Notes: generated by a model not told the origin, from the sequence alone. Counted from the stretch's first letter, positions 1 through 12,462 are shown. The stretch is DNA of 64,000 nt from Bathymodiolus brooksi (GCA_963680875.1 OY804578.1:2170001-2234000), one strand, 5' to 3'. Numbers and translations: made by a program.

Positions 1-40
1 TCTTTAGTTTTCTGTGTAGTGTTTTGTATTGATATATAGA
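1..40 (+). repeat. Representative consensus monomer
   Basis: This copy matches the consensus exactly and defines the numbering used here. Positions 1-20 carry two T-tracts (3-5, 8-11) and a GTG core. Positions 21-40 carry a third T-tract (22-25) and the AT-rich stretch GATATATAGA. Joined to the next monomer it forms the palindrome AGATCT, which is the BglII recognition sequence. The most frequent substitution is G14 to A (CTATG instead of CTGTG). Other recurrent ones are G39 to A (ATAAATC), A40 to G (AGGTC), C2 to T, T1 to A (GAACTT), G16 to T, T17 to G, G19 to A or T, G21 to A, T23 to G, T24 to G with T29 to C (GTTGTGTACT), T25 to G (GTTTGG), A34 to T (GATTTATA) and T35 to A (GATAAATA). The phase chosen is arbitrary. 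Confidence 0.95.
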
Positions 41-440
41 TCTTTAGTTTTCTGTGTAGTGTTGTGTACTGATATATAGATCTTTAGTTTTCTGTGTAGT
101 GTTTTGTATTGATATATAGATCTTTAGTTTTCTGTGTAGTGTTTTGTATTGATATATAGGTCTTTAGTTTTCTGTGTAGTGTTTTGTATTGATATATAGA
201 TCTTTAGTTTTCTGTGTAGTGTTTTGTATTGATATATAGATCTTTAGTTTTCTATGTAGTGTTTTGTATTGATATATAGATCTTTAGTTTTCTGTGTAGT
301 GTTTTGTATTGATATATAGATCTTTAGTTTTCTATGTAGTGTTTTGTATTGATATATAGATCTTTAGTTTTCTGTGTAGTGTTTTGTATTGATTTATAGA
401 TCTTTAGTTTTCTGTGTAGTGTTTGGTATTGATATATAGA

Positions 441-479
441 TCTTTAGTTCTCAGTGTAGTGTTTGTATTGATAAATAGA
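441..479. repeat. 39-bp monomer with CTCAG and a one-T deletion
   Basis: The second T-tract is shortened from four to three T, so the monomer is 39 bp. It also carries T10 to C and T13 to A (GTTCTCAG) and T35 to A (GATAAATA). It follows a GATTTATA monomer and a GTTTGG monomer. The same series recurs downstream near 6,420, 29,000, 34,640, 35,480, 40,570, 42,410, 43,530, 45,130, 45,570, 47,330, 48,890, 49,330, 51,340, 55,575, 58,060, 59,580, 60,820, 61,540 and 62,780, which makes it a good phase marker. It is frequent beyond 35 kb and rare before. Confidence 0.9.
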
Positions 480-1599
480 TCTTTAGTTTTCTGTGTAGTG
501 TTTTGTATTGATATATAGATCTTTATTTTTCTGTGTAGTGTTTTGTATTGATGTATAGATCTTTAGTTTTCTGTGTAGTGTTTTGTATTGATATATAGAT
601 CTTTAGTTTTCTCTGTAGTGTTTTGTATTGATATATAGATCTTTAGTTTTCTATGTAGTGTTTTGTATTGATATATAAATCTTTAGTTTTCTATGTAGTG
701 TTTTGTATTGATATATAGATCTTTAGTTTTCTGTGGAGTGTTTTGTATTGATATATAGATCTTTTGTTTTCTATGTAGTGTTTTATATTGATATATAAAT
801 CTTTAGTTTTCTATGTAGTGTTTTGTATTGATATATAGATCTTTAGTTTTCTGTGTATTGTTTTGTATTGATATATAGATCTTTAGTTTTCTGTTTAGTG
901 TGTTGTATTGATATATAGGTCTTTAGTTTTCTGTGTAGTGTTTTGTATTGATATATAGATCTTTAGTTTTCTGTGTAGTGTTTTGTATTTATATATAGAT
1001 CTTTAGTTTTCTGTGTAGTGTTTTGTACTGATATATAGATCTTTAGTTTTCTGTGTAGTGTTTTGTATTGATATATAGATCTTTAGTTTTCTGTGTAGTG
1101 TTTTGTATTGGTATATAAGTCTTTAGTTTTCTGTGTAGTGTGTTGTATTGATATATAGATCTTTAGTTTTCTGTGTAGTGTTTTGCACTGATAAATAGAT
1201 CTTTAGTTTTCTGTGTAGTGTTTTGTATTGATATATATATCTTTAATTTTCTATGTAGTGTTTTGTATTGATATATAGATCTTTAGTTTTCTGTGTAGTG
1301 TTTTGTATTGATATATAGATCTTTAGTTTTCTGTGTAGTGTTTTGTATTGATATATAGATCTTTAGTTTTCTGTGTAGTGTTTTGTATTGATAAATAGAT
1401 CTTTAGTTTTCTATATAGTGTTTTGTATTGATATATAGATCTTTAGTTTTCCATGTAGTGTTTTGTATTGATATATAGATCTTTAGTTTTCTGTGTAGTG
1501 TTTGGTATTGATATATAGATCTTTAGTTCTCAGTGTAGTGTTTTGTATTGATAAATAGATCTTTAGTTTTCAGTGTAGTGTTTTGTATTGATATATAGA

Positions 1600-1645
1600 T
1601 CTTTTGTTTTCTGTGTAGTGTTTTTTTTATTGATATATATATAGA
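1600..1645. repeat. 46-bp monomer (8-T run plus TA expansion)
   Basis: Relative to consensus, the GTGTTTTGTATTG segment becomes GTG, eight T, ATTG (net +2), and the GATATATAG segment gains two TA units (+4). The first part also has A6 to T (CTTTTG). Only three such monomers occur in the window, at 1,600, 7,578 and 19,729. All three sit at the same place in copies of one large block. The likely cause is replication slippage, followed by block duplication. Confidence 0.9.
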
Positions 1646-1893
1646 TCTTTAGTTTTCTGTGTAGTGTTTTGTATTGATATATAGATCTTTAGTTTTCTAT
1701 GTAGTGTTTTGTATTGATATATAAATCTTTATTTTTCTATGTAGTGTTTTGTATTGATATATATATAGATCTTTAGTTTTCTGTGTAGTGTTTTGTATTG
1801 ATATATAGATCTTTAGTTTTCTATGTAGTGTTTTGTATTGATATATAAATCTTTATTTTTCTGTGTAGTGTTTTGTATTGATATATATATAGA
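1646..1893. repeat. Two copies of a 124-bp trimer unit
   Basis: Two consecutive 124-bp units (1,646-1,769 and 1,770-1,893) each consist of a CTGTG monomer, a CTATG monomer ending ATAAATC, and a CTTTATTTTTC monomer of 44 bp with two extra TA units. They differ at one visible site: the third monomer reads CTATG in the first copy and CTGTG in the second. This is the smallest indel-marked higher-order unit in the window. It recurs in block copies at about 7,624-7,871 and 19,775-20,022. Confidence 0.88.
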
Positions 1894-3060
1894 TCTTTAG
1901 TTTTCTATGTAGTATTTTGTATTGATATATAGATCTTTAGTTTTCTGTGTAGTGTTGTGTACTGATATATAGATCTTTAGTTTTCTGTGTAGTGTTTTGT
2001 ATTGATATATAGATCTTTAGTTTTCTGTGGAGTGTTTTGTATTGATATATAGATCTTCAGTTTTCTGTTTAGTGTTTTGTATTGATATATAGATCTTTAG
2101 TTTTCTGTGTAGTGTTTTGTATTGATATATAGATCTTTAGTTTTCTATGTAGTGATTTGTATTGATATATAAATCTTTAGTTTTCTATGTAGTGTTTTGT
2201 ATTGATATATAGATCTTTAGTTTTCTGTGGAGTGTTTTGTATTGATATATAGATCTTCAGTTTTCTGTTTAGTGTCTTGTATTGATATATAGATCTTTAG
2301 TTTTCTGTGTAGTGTTTTGTATTGATATATAGATCTTTAGTTTTCTGTGTAGTGTTTTGTATTGATATATAGATCTTTAGTTTTCTGTGTAGTGTTGTGT
2401 ACTGATATATAGATCTTTAGTTTTCTGTGTAGTGTTTTGTATTGATATATAGATCTTTAGTTTTCTGTGTAGTGTTTTATATTGATATATAGGTCTTTAG
2501 TTTTCTGTGTAGTGTTTTGTATTGATATATAGATCTTTAGTTTTCTATGTAGTGTTTTATATTGATATATAAATCTTTAGTTTTCTATGTAGTGTTTTGT
2601 ATTGATATATAGATCTTTAGTTTTCTGTGTATTGTTTTGTATTGATATATAGATCTTTAGTTTTCTGTTTAGTGTTTTGTACTGATATATAGATCTTTAG
2701 TTTTCTATGTAGTGTTTTGTATTGATATATAGATCGTTAGTTTTCTGTGTAGTGTTTTGTATTGATATATAGATTTTTAGTTTTCTATGTAGTTTTTTGT
2801 ATTGATATATAGATTTTTAGTTTTCTATGTAGTGTTTTGTATTGATATATAGATCTTTAGTTTTCTATGTAGTGTTTTGTATTGATATATAGATCTTTAG
2901 TTTTCTGTTTAATGTTTTGTATTGATATATAGGTCTTTAGTTTTCTGTGTAGTGTTTTGTATTGATATATAGATCTTTAGTTTTCTGTGTAGTGTTTTGT
3001 ATTGATATATAGATCTTTAGTTTTCTGTGTAGTGTTTTGTACTGATATATAGATCTTTAG

Positions 3061-5460
3061 TTTTCTATGTAGTGTTTTGTATTGATATATAAATCTTTAA
3101 TTTTATATGTAGTGTTTTGTATTGATATATAGATCTTTAGTTTTATGTGGAGTGTTTTGTATTGATATATAGATCTTCAGTTTTCTGTTTAGTGTTTTGT
3201 ATTGATATATAGATCTTTAGTTTTCTGTGTAGTGTTTTGTATTGATATATAGATCTTTAGTTTTCTGTGTAGTGTTTTGTATTGATATATAGATCTTTAG
3301 TTTTCTGTGTAGTGTTGTGTACTGATATATAGATCTTTAGTTTTCTGTGTAGTGTTTTGTATTGATATATAGATCTTTAGTTTTCTGTGTAGTGTTTTGT
3401 ATTGATATATAGGTCTTTAGTTTTCTGTGTAGTGTTTTGTATTGATATATAGATCTTTAGTTTTCTGTGTAGTGTTTTGTATTGATATATAGATCTTTAG
3501 TTTTCTATGTAGTGTTTTGTATTGATATATAGATCTTTAGTTTTCTGTGTAGTGTTTTGTATTGATATATAGATCTTTAGTTTTCTATGTAGTGTTTTGT
3601 ATTGATATATAGATCTTTAGTTTTCTGTGTAGTGTTTTGTATTGATATATAGGTCTTTAGTTTTCTGTGTAGTGTTTTGTATTGATATATAGATCTTTAG
3701 TTTTCTGTGTAGTGTTTTGTATTGATATATAGATCTTTAGTTTTCTATGTAGTGTTTTGTATTGATAAATAGATCTTTAGTTTTCTATATAGTGTTTTGT
3801 ATTGATATATAGATCTTTTGTTTTCTATGTAGTGTTTTGTATTGATATATAGATCTTTAGTTTTCTGTGTAGTGTTTTGTACTGATATATAGATCTTTAA
3901 TTTTCTATGTAGTGTTTTGTATTGATATATAGATCTTTAGTTTTCTCTGTAGTGTTTTGTACTGATATATAGATCTTTAATTTTCTATGTAGTGTTTTGT
4001 ATTGATATATAGATCTTTAGTTTTCTATGTAGTGTTTTGTATTGATATATAGATCTTTAGTTTTCTGTGTAGTGTTTTCTATTGATATATAGATTTTTAG
4101 TTTTCTATGTAGTTTTTTGTATTGATATATAGATCTTTAGTTTTCTATGTAGTGTTTTGTATTGATATATAGATCTTTATGTTTTCTGTTTAATGTTTTG
4201 TATTGATATATAGATCTTTAGTTTTCTGTGTAGTGTTTTGTATTGATATATAGATTTTTAGTTTTCTATGTAGTTTTTTGTATTGATATATAGATCTTTA
4301 GTTTTCTATGTAGTGTTTTGTATTGATATATAGATCTTTAGTTTTCTGTGTAGTGTTTGGTATTGATATATAAATCTTTAGTTCTCAGTGTAGTGTTTTG
4401 TATTGATAAATAGATCTTTAGTTTTCTGTGTTGTGTTTTGTATTGATATATATATCTTTAGTTTTCTGTGTAGTGTTTTGTATTGATATATAGATCTTTA
4501 GTTTTCTGTGTAATGTTTTGTATTGATATATAGATCTTTAGTTTTCTATGTAGTGTTTTGTATTGATATATAAATCTTTAGTTTTCTATGTAGTGTTTTG
4601 TATTGATATATAGATCTTTAGTTTTCTATGTAGTATTTTGTATTGATATATAGATCTTTAGTTTTCTGTGTAGTGTTTTGTATTGATATATAGATCTTTA
4701 GTTTTCTATGTAGTGTTTTATATTGATATATAAATCTTTAGTTTTCTATGTAGTGTTTTGTATTGATATATAGATCTTTAGTTTTCTGTGTATTGTTTTG
4801 TATTGATATATAGATCTTTAGTTTTCTGTTTAGTGTGTTGTATTGATATATAGATCTTTAGTTTTCTGTGTAGTGTTTTGTATTGATATATAGATCTTTA
4901 GTTTTCTGTGTAGTGTTTTGTATTGATATATAGATCTTTAGTTTTCTGTGTAGTGTTTTGTACTGATATATAGATCTTTAGTTTTCTGTGTAGTGTTTTG
5001 TATTGATATATAGATCTTTAGTTTTCTGTGTAGTGTTTTGTATTGGTATATAGGTCTTTAGTTTTCTGTGTAGTGTGTTGTATTGATATATAGATCTTTA
5101 GTTTTCTGTGTAGTGTTTTGTACTGATAAATAGATCTTTAGTTTTCTGTGTAGTGTTTTGTATTGATATATATATCTTTAATTTTCTATGTAGTGTTTTG
5201 TATTGATATATAGATCTTTAGTTTTCTGTGTAGTGTTTTATATTGATATATAGATCTTTAGTTTTCTGTGTAGTGTTTTGTATTGATATATAGATCTTTA
5301 GTTTTCTGTGTAGTGTTTTGTATTGATAAATAGATCTTTAGTTTTCTATATAGTGTTTTGTATTGATATATAGATCTTTAGTTTTCCATGTAGTGTTTTG
5401 TATTGATATATAGATCTTTAGTTTTCTGTGTAGTGTTTGGTATTGATATATAGATCTTTA
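3061..5460. repeat. 2.4-kb block (pair of 16,335-18,734)
   Basis: Offset 13,274 bp relates this stretch to 16,335-18,734. Shared landmarks are the two TTTTAT substitutions (3,101 and 3,141), CTCTG followed by TACTG (3,941-3,971), the GATTTTTAG/GTTTTTTG monomers, the 41-bp monomer at 4,174 and a GTGTTTTATATTG monomer near 5,236. A few substitutions differ, such as CTTTAA versus CTTTAG at 3,096-3,100. The match ends where this copy continues with GTTCTCAG and the other with GTTTTCTCTG. Confidence 0.85.
4174..4214. repeat. 41-bp monomer (CTTTATG insertion)
   Basis: One T is inserted after A6, giving CTTTATGTTTTC, and the same monomer has CTGTTTAATG. The linked changes recur together at 17,448-17,488, 26,791-26,831, 31,515-31,555 and 38,159-38,199, so all five descend from one mutated monomer carried by block duplication. 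Confidence 0.88.
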
Positions 5461-5978
5461 GTTCTCAGTGTAGTGTTTTGTATTGATAAATAGATCTTTA
5501 GTTTTCAGTGTAGTGTTTTGTATTGATATATAGATCTTTTGTTTTCTGTGTAGTGTTTTGTATTGATATATATATAGATCTTTAGTTTTCTGTGTAGTGT
5601 TTTGTATTGATATATAGATCTTTAGTTTTCTATGTAGTGTTTTGTATTGATATATAAATCTTTATTTTTCTATGTAGTGTTTTGTATTGATATATAGATC
5701 TTTAGTTTTCTATGTAGTATTTTGTATTGATATATAGATCTTTAGTTTTCTGTGTAGTGCTTTGTATTGATATATAGATCTTTAGTTTTCTATGTAGTGT
5801 TTTGTATTGATATATAAATCTTTAGTTTTCTATGTAGTGTTTTGTATTGATATATAGATCTTTAGTTTTCTGTGGAGTGTTTTGTATTGATATATAGATC
5901 TTCAGTTTTCTGTTTAGTGTTTTGTATTGATATATAGATCTTTAGTTTTCTGTGTAGTGTTTTGTATTGATATATAGA
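5461..5978. repeat. Segment with a 44-bp landmark monomer
   Basis: Thirteen monomers carry the series CTCAG/GATAAATA, CAGTG, then CTTTTG with two extra TA units (TA run starting near 5,564), CTTTATTTTTC, GTAGTATTTT, and the GTGGAG, CTTCAG, GTTTAG trio. The same series follows the 44-bp monomers near 11,221, 14,709, 16,113, 23,212, 28,141 and 33,785. It is therefore a conserved module of the proximal half of the array. Confidence 0.8.
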
Positions 5979-8900
5979 TCTTTAGTTTTCTGTGTAGTGT
6001 TTTGTATTGATATATAGATCTTTAGTTTTCTGTGTAGTGTTGTGTACTGATATATAGATCTTTAGTTTTCTGTGTAGTGTTTTGTATTGATATATAGATC
6101 TTTAGTTTTCTGTGTAGTGTTTTGTATTGATATATAGGTCTTTAGTTTTCTGTGTAGTGTTTTGTATTGATATATAGATCTTTAGTTTTCTGTGTAGTGT
6201 TTTGTATTGATATATAGATCTTTAGTTTTCTATGTAGTGTTTTGTATTGATATATAGATCTTTAGTTTTCTGTGTAGTGTTTTGTATTGATATATAGATC
6301 TTTAGTTTTCTATGTAGTGTTTTGTATTGATATATAGATCTTTAGTTTTCTGTGTAGTGTTTTGTATTGATTTATAGATCTTTAGTTTTCTGTGTAGTGT
6401 TTGGTATTGATATATAGATCTTTAGTTCTCAGTGTAGTGTTTGTATTGATAAATAGATCTTTAGTTTTCTGTGTAGTGTTTTGTATTGATATATAGATCT
6501 TTATTTTTCTGTGTAGTGTTTTGTATTGATGTATAGATCTTTAGTTTTCTGTGTAGTGTTTTGTATTGATATATAGATCTTTAGTTTTCTCTGTAGTGTT
6601 TTGTATTGATATATAGATCTTTAGTTTTCTATGTAGTGTTTTGTATTGATATATAAATCTTTAGTTTTCTATGTAGTGTTTTGTATTGATATATAGATCT
6701 TTAGTTTTCTGTGGAGTGTTTTGTATTGATATATAGATCTTTTGTTTTCTATGTAGTGTTTTATATTGATATATAAATCTTTAGTTTTCTATGTAGTGTT
6801 TTGTATTGATATATAGATCTTTAGTTTTCTGTGTATTGTTTTGTATTGATATATAGATCTTTAGTTTTCTGTTTAGTGTGTTGTATTGATATATAGGTCT
6901 TTAGTTTTCTGTGTAGTGTTTTGTATTGATATATAGATCTTTAGTTTTCTGTGTAGTGTTTTGTATTTATATATAGATCTTTAGTTTTCTGTGTAGTGTT
7001 TTGTACTGATATATAGATCTTTAGTTTTCTGTGTAGTGTTTTGTATTGATATATAGATCTTTAGTTTTCTGTGTAGTGTTTTGTATTGGTATATAAGTCT
7101 TTAGTTTTCTGTGTAGTGTGTTGTATTGATATATAGATCTTTAGTTTTCTGTGTAGTGTTTTGCACTGATAAATAGATCTTTAGTTTTCTGTGTAGTGTT
7201 TTGTATTGATATATATATCTTTAATTTTCTATGTAGTGTTTTGTATTGATATATAGATCTTTAGTTTTCTGTGTAGTGTTTTGTATTGATATATAGATCT
7301 TTAGTTTTCTGTGTAGTGTTTTGTATTGATATATAGATCTTTAGTTTTCTGTGTAGTGTTTTGTATTGATAAATAGATCTTTAGTTTTCTATATAGTGTT
7401 TTGTATTGATATATAGATCTTTAGTTTTCCATGTAGTGTTTTGTATTGATATATAGATCTTTAGTTTTCTGTGTAGTGTTTGGTATTGATATATAGATCT
7501 TTAGTTCTCAGTGTAGTGTTTTGTATTGATAAATAGATCTTTAGTTTTCAGTGTAGTGTTTTGTATTGATATATAGATCTTTTGTTTTCTGTGTAGTGTT
7601 TTTTTTATTGATATATATATAGATCTTTAGTTTTCTGTGTAGTGTTTTGTATTGATATATAGATCTTTAGTTTTCTATGTAGTGTTTTGTATTGATATAT
7701 AAATCTTTATTTTTCTATGTAGTGTTTTGTATTGATATATATATAGATCTTTAGTTTTCTGTGTAGTGTTTTGTATTGATATATAGATCTTTAGTTTTCT
7801 ATGTAGTGTTTTGTATTGATATATAAATCTTTATTTTTCTGTGTAGTGTTTTGTATTGATATATATATAGATCTTTAGTTTTCTATGTAGTATTTTGTAT
7901 TGATATATAGATCTTTAGTTTTCTGTGTAGTGTTGTGTACTGATATATAGATCTTTAGTTTTCTGTGTAGTGTTTTGTATTGATATATAGATCTTTAGTT
8001 TTCTGTGGAGTGTTTTGTATTGATATATAGATCTTCAGTTTTCTGTTTAGTGTTTTGTATTGATATATAGATCTTTAGTTTTCTGTGTAGTGTTTTGTAT
8101 TGATATATAGATCTTTAGTTTTCTATGTAGTGATTTGTATTGATATATAAATCTTTAGTTTTCTATGTAGTGTTTTGTATTGATATATAGATCTTTAGTT
8201 TTCTGTGGAGTGTTTTGTATTGATATATAGATCTTCAGTTTTCTGTTTAGTGTCTTGTATTGATATATAGATCTTTAGTTTTCTGTGTAGTGTTTTGTAT
8301 TGATATATAGATCTTTAGTTTTCTGTGTAGTGTTTTGTATTGATATATAGATCTTTAGTTTTCTGTGTAGTGTTGTGTACTGATATATAGATCTTTAGTT
8401 TTCTGTGTAGTGTTTTGTATTGATATATAGATCTTTAGTTTTCTGTGTAGTGTTTTATATTGATATATAGGTCTTTAGTTTTCTGTGTAGTGTTTTGTAT
8501 TGATATATAGATCTTTAGTTTTCTATGTAGTGTTTTATATTGATATATAAATCTTTAGTTTTCTATGTAGTGTTTTGTATTGATATATAGATCTTTAGTT
8601 TTCTGTGTATTGTTTTGTATTGATATATAGATCTTTAGTTTTCTGTTTAGTGTTTTGTACTGATATATAGATCTTTAGTTTTCTATGTAGTGTTTTGTAT
8701 TGATATATAGATCGTTAGTTTTCTGTGTAGTGTTTTGTATTGATATATAGATTTTTAGTTTTCTATGTAGTTTTTTGTATTGATATATAGATTTTTAGTT
8801 TTCTATGTAGTGTTTTGTATTGATATATAGATCTTTAGTTTTCTATGTAGTGTTTTGTATTGATATATAGATCTTTAGTTTTCTGTTTAATGTTTTGTAT

Positions 8901-9405
8901 TGATATATAGGTCTTTAGTTTTCTGTGTAGTGTTTTGTATTGATATATAGATCTTTAGTTTTCTGTGTAGTGTTTTGTATTGATATATAGATCTTTAGTT
9001 TTCTGTGTAGTGTTTTGTACTGATATATAGATCTTTAGTTTTCTGTGTAGTGTTTTGTATTGATATATAGATCTTTAGTTTTCTGTGTAGTGTTTTGTAT
9101 TGGTATATAGGTCTTTAGTTTTCTGTGTAGTGTGTTGTATTGATATATAGATCTTTAGTTTTCTGTGTAGTGTTTTGTATTGATATATAGATCTTTAGTT
9201 TTCTGTGGAGTGTTTTGTATTGATATATAGATCTTCAGTTTTCTGTTTAGTGTTTTGTATTGATATATAGATCTTTAGTTTTCTGTGTAGTGTTTTGTAT
9301 TGATATATAGATCTTTAGTTTTCTATGTAGTGATTTGTATTGATATATAAATCTTTAGTTTTCTATGTAGTGTTTTGTATTGATATATAGATCTTTAGTT
9401 TTCTG
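5979..9405. repeat. Higher-order block copy 2
   Basis: The first 3,065 bp repeat 1-3,065 at offset 5,978. From 6,584 to about 9,405 the block also repeats as 18,735-21,556 at offset 12,151. The third copy has private differences: GGTATATAGG instead of GGTATATAAG, GTAATG in the 46-bp monomer, and GATCCTTAG near 21,021. Copies 1 and 2 are thus closer to each other than to copy 3. The 46-bp monomer lies at 7,578-7,623. Confidence 0.88.
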
Positions 9406-10540
9406 TGGAGTGTTTTGTATTGATATATAGATCTTCAGTTTTCTGTTTAGTGTCTTGTATTGATATATAGATCTTTAGTTTTCTGTGTAGTGTTTTGTAT
9501 TGATATATAGATCTTTAGTTTTCTGTGTAGTGTTTTGTATTGATATATATATCTTTAGTTTTCTGTGTAGTGTTGTGTACTGATATATAGATCTTTAGTT
9601 TTCTGTGTAGTGTTTTGTATTGATATATAGATCTTTAGTTTTCTGTGTAGTGTTTTGTATTGATATATAGATCTTTAGTTTTCTGTATAGTGTTTTGTAT
9701 TGATATATAGATCTTTAGTTTTCTGTGTAGTGTTTTGTATTGATATATAGATCTTCAGTTTTCTGTGTAGTGTTTTGTATTGATATATAGATCTTTAGTT
9801 TTCTGTGTAGTGTTTTATATTGATATATAGGTCTTTAGTTTTCTGTGTAGTGTTTTGTATTGATATATAGATCTTTAGTTTTCTATGTAGTGTTTTATAT
9901 TGATATATAAATCTTTAGTTTTCTATGTAGTGTTTTGTATTGATATATAGATCTTTAGTTTTCTGTGTATTGCTTTGTATTGATATATAGATCTTTAGTT
10001 TTCTGTTTAGTGTTTTGTACTGATATATAGATCTTTAGTTTTCTATGTAGTGTTTTGTATTGATATATAGATCGTTAGTTTTCTGTGTAGTGTTTTGTAT
10101 TGATATATAGATTTTTAGTTTTCTATGTAGTTTTTTGTATTGATATATAGATTTTTAGTTTTCTATGTAGTGTTTTGTATTGATATATAGATCTTTAGTT
10201 TTCTATGTAGTGTTTTGTATTGATATATAGATCTTTAGTTTTCTGTTTAATGTTTTGTATTGATATATAGGTCTTTAGTTTTCTGTGTAGTGTTTTGTAT
10301 TGATATATAGATCTTTAGTTTTCTGTGTAGTGTTTTGTATTGATATATAGATCTTTAGTTTTCTGTGTAGTGTTTTGTACTGATATATAGATCTTTAGTT
10401 TTCTGTGTAGTGTTTTGTATTGATATATAGATCTTTAGTTTTCTGTGTAGTGTTTTGTATTGGTATATAGGTCTTTAGTTTTCTGTGTAGTGTGTTGTAT
10501 TGATATATAGATCTTTAGTTTTCTGTGTAGTGTTTTGTAC
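7941..10540. repeat. Tandem pair of 1.2-1.4 kb higher-order units
   Basis: 7,941-9,180 matches 9,141-10,540. The offset is 1,200 bp (30 monomers) up to about 9,650 and 1,360 bp (34 monomers) after it, because four extra monomers occur in the second unit near 9,650-9,810. Shared markers are GTGGAG/CTTCAG/GTTTAG, GTGATTTG (8,131 and 9,331), GTGTCTTG (8,251 and 9,451), GTTGTGTAC, GTGTTTTATATTG (8,451 and 9,811), GATCGTTAG (8,711 and 10,071), the double GATTTTTAG and GGTATATAGGTC (9,101 and 10,461). Confidence 0.85.
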
Positions 10541-11610
10541 TGATAAATAGATCTTTAGTTTTCTGTGTAGTGATTTGTATTGATATATATATCTTTAATT
10601 TTCTATGTAGTGTTTTGTATTGATATATAGATCTTTAGTTTTCTGTGTAGTGTTTTGTATTGATATATAGATCTTTAGTTTTCTGTGTAGTGTTTTGTAT
10701 TGGTATATAGGTCTTTAGTTTTCTGTGTAGTGTGTTGTATTGATATATAGATCTTTAGTTTTCTGTGTAGTGTTTTGTACTGATAAATAGATCTTTAGTT
10801 TTCTGTGTAGTGATTTGTATTGATATATATATCTTTAATTTTCTATGTAGTGTTTTGTATTGATATATAGATCTTTAGTTTTCTGTGTAGTGTTTTGTAT
10901 TGATATATAGATCTTTAGTTTTCTGTGTAGTGTTTTGTATTGATATATAGATCTTTAGTTTTCTGTGTAGTGTTTTGTATTGATAAATAGATCTTTAGTT
11001 TTCTATATAGTGTTTTGTATTGATATATAGATCTTTAGTTTTCCATGTAGTGTTTTGTATTGATATATAGATCTTTAGTTTTCTGTGTAGTGTTTGGTAT
11101 TGATATATAGATCTTTAGTTCTCAGTGTAGTGTTTTGTATTGATAAATAGATCTTTAGTTTTCAGTGTAGTGTTTTGTATTGATATATAGATCTTTTGTT
11201 TTCTGTGTAGTGTTTTGTATTGATATATATATAGATCTTTAGTTTTCTGTGTAGTGTTTTGTATTGATATATAGATCTTTAGTTTTCTATGTAGTGTTTT
11301 GTATTGATATATAAATCTTTATTTTTCAATGTAGTGTTTTGTATTGATATATAGATCTTTAGTTTTCTATGTAGTATTTTGTATTGATATATAGATCTTT
11401 AGTTTTCTGTGTAGTGTTTTGTATTGATATATAGATCTTTAGTTTTCTATGTAGTGTTTTGTATTGATATATTAATCTTTAGTTTTCTATGTAGTGTTTT
11501 GTATTGATATATAGATCTTTAGTTTTCTGTGGAGTGTTTTGTATTGATATATAGATCTTCAGTTTTCTGTTTAGTGTTTTGTATTGATATATAGATCTTT
11601 AGTTTTCTGT
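9970..11610. repeat. 1.6-kb block (pair of about 21,960-23,600)
   Basis: Offset 11,991 bp links this segment with 21,961-23,601. It includes the GTATTGCTTTG monomer (9,971 and 21,962), GATCGTTAG, GTGATTTG (10,570 and 22,561, then 10,810 and 22,801) and the 44-bp landmark (11,221 and 23,212). Within the match the distal copy has a GAACTG monomer near 22,370 and an extra 240-bp unit compensated by a loss of equal length. Confidence 0.82.
10441..10920. repeat. 240-bp (6-monomer) tandem duplication
   Basis: Two 240-bp units follow each other. Each contains GGTATATAGGTC (10,461 and 10,701), GTGTGTTG, TACTGATAAATAG, GTGATTTG with ATATATATC (10,570 and 10,810), CTTTAATTTTC and a consensus-like monomer. 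The same unit is present as two copies plus a partial third at 22,451, 22,691 and 22,931. The duplication therefore predates the large block copy, and copy number changed again afterwards. Confidence 0.85.
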
Positions 11611-12462
11611 GTAGTGTTTGGTATTGATATATAAATCTTTAGTTCTCAGTGTAGTGTTTTGTATTGATAAATAGATCTTTAGTTTTCTGTGTTGTGTTTT
11701 GTATTGATATATAGATCTTTAGTTTTCTGTGTAGTGTTTTGTATTGATATATAGATCTTTAGTTTTCTGTGTAATGTTTTGTATTGATATATAGATCTTT
11801 AGTTTTCTATGTAGTGTTTTGTATTGATATATAAATCTTTAGTTTTCTATGTAGTGTTTTGTATTGATATATAGATCTTTAGTTTTCTATGTAGTATTTT
11901 GTATTGATATATAGATCTTTAGTTTTCTGTGTAGTGTTTTATATTGATATATAGATCTTTAGTTTTCTATGTAGTGTTTTATATTGATATATAGATCTTT
12001 AGTTTTCTGTGTAGTGTTTTGTATTGATATATAGATCTTTAGTTTTCTGTGTATTGTTTTGTATTGATATATAGATCTTTAGTTTTCTGTTTAGTGTGTT
12101 GTATTGATATATAGGTCTTTAGTTTTCTGTGTAGTGTTTTGTATTGATATATAGATCTTTAGTTTTCTGTGTAGTGTTTTGTATTGGTATATAGGTCTTT
12201 AGTTTTCTGTGTAGTGTGTTGTATTGATATATAGATCTTTAGTTTTCTGTGTAGTGTTTTGCACTGATAAATAGATCTTTAGTTTTCTGTGTAGTGTTTT
12301 GTATTGATATATATATCTTTAATTTTCTATGTAGTGTTTTGTATTGATATATAGATCTTTAGTTTTCTGTGTAGTGTTTTGTATTGATATATAGATCTTT
12401 AGTTTTCTGTGGAGTGTTTTGTATTGATATATAGATCTTCAGTTTTCTGTTTAGTGTCTTGC
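11611..12462. repeat. Monomer run with private variants
   Basis: About 21 monomers lie between two larger duplicated blocks. They contain GTTTGG/ATAAATC, CTCAG/GATAAATA, GTGTTGTG, GTGTAATG, GGTATATAGGTC (near 12,185) and GCACTG (near 12,261). Just before it, near 11,471, is the private variant ATTAATC. The order resembles 4,351-5,200 and 17,630-18,480 but is shortened. Confidence 0.7.

Larger units (their letters stand above)
1..3065. repeat. Higher-order block copy 1 (pair of 5,979-9,043)
   Basis: This run matches 5,979-9,043 at a constant offset of 5,978 bp. Shared rare landmarks include the GATTTATA, GTTTGG, CTCAG and one-T-deleted series (391-479), GTATTTATATA (near 981), GGTATATAAGTC (near 1,110), GCACTG (near 1,174), the 46-bp monomer (1,600), two further 44-bp monomers and the double GATTTTTAG (near 2,771 and 2,811). 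I found no mismatch at any landmark compared. The match is cut by the window start, so the true left end lies upstream. It breaks at 3,066, where this copy has CTATG and the other has CTGTG. Confidence 0.9.
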
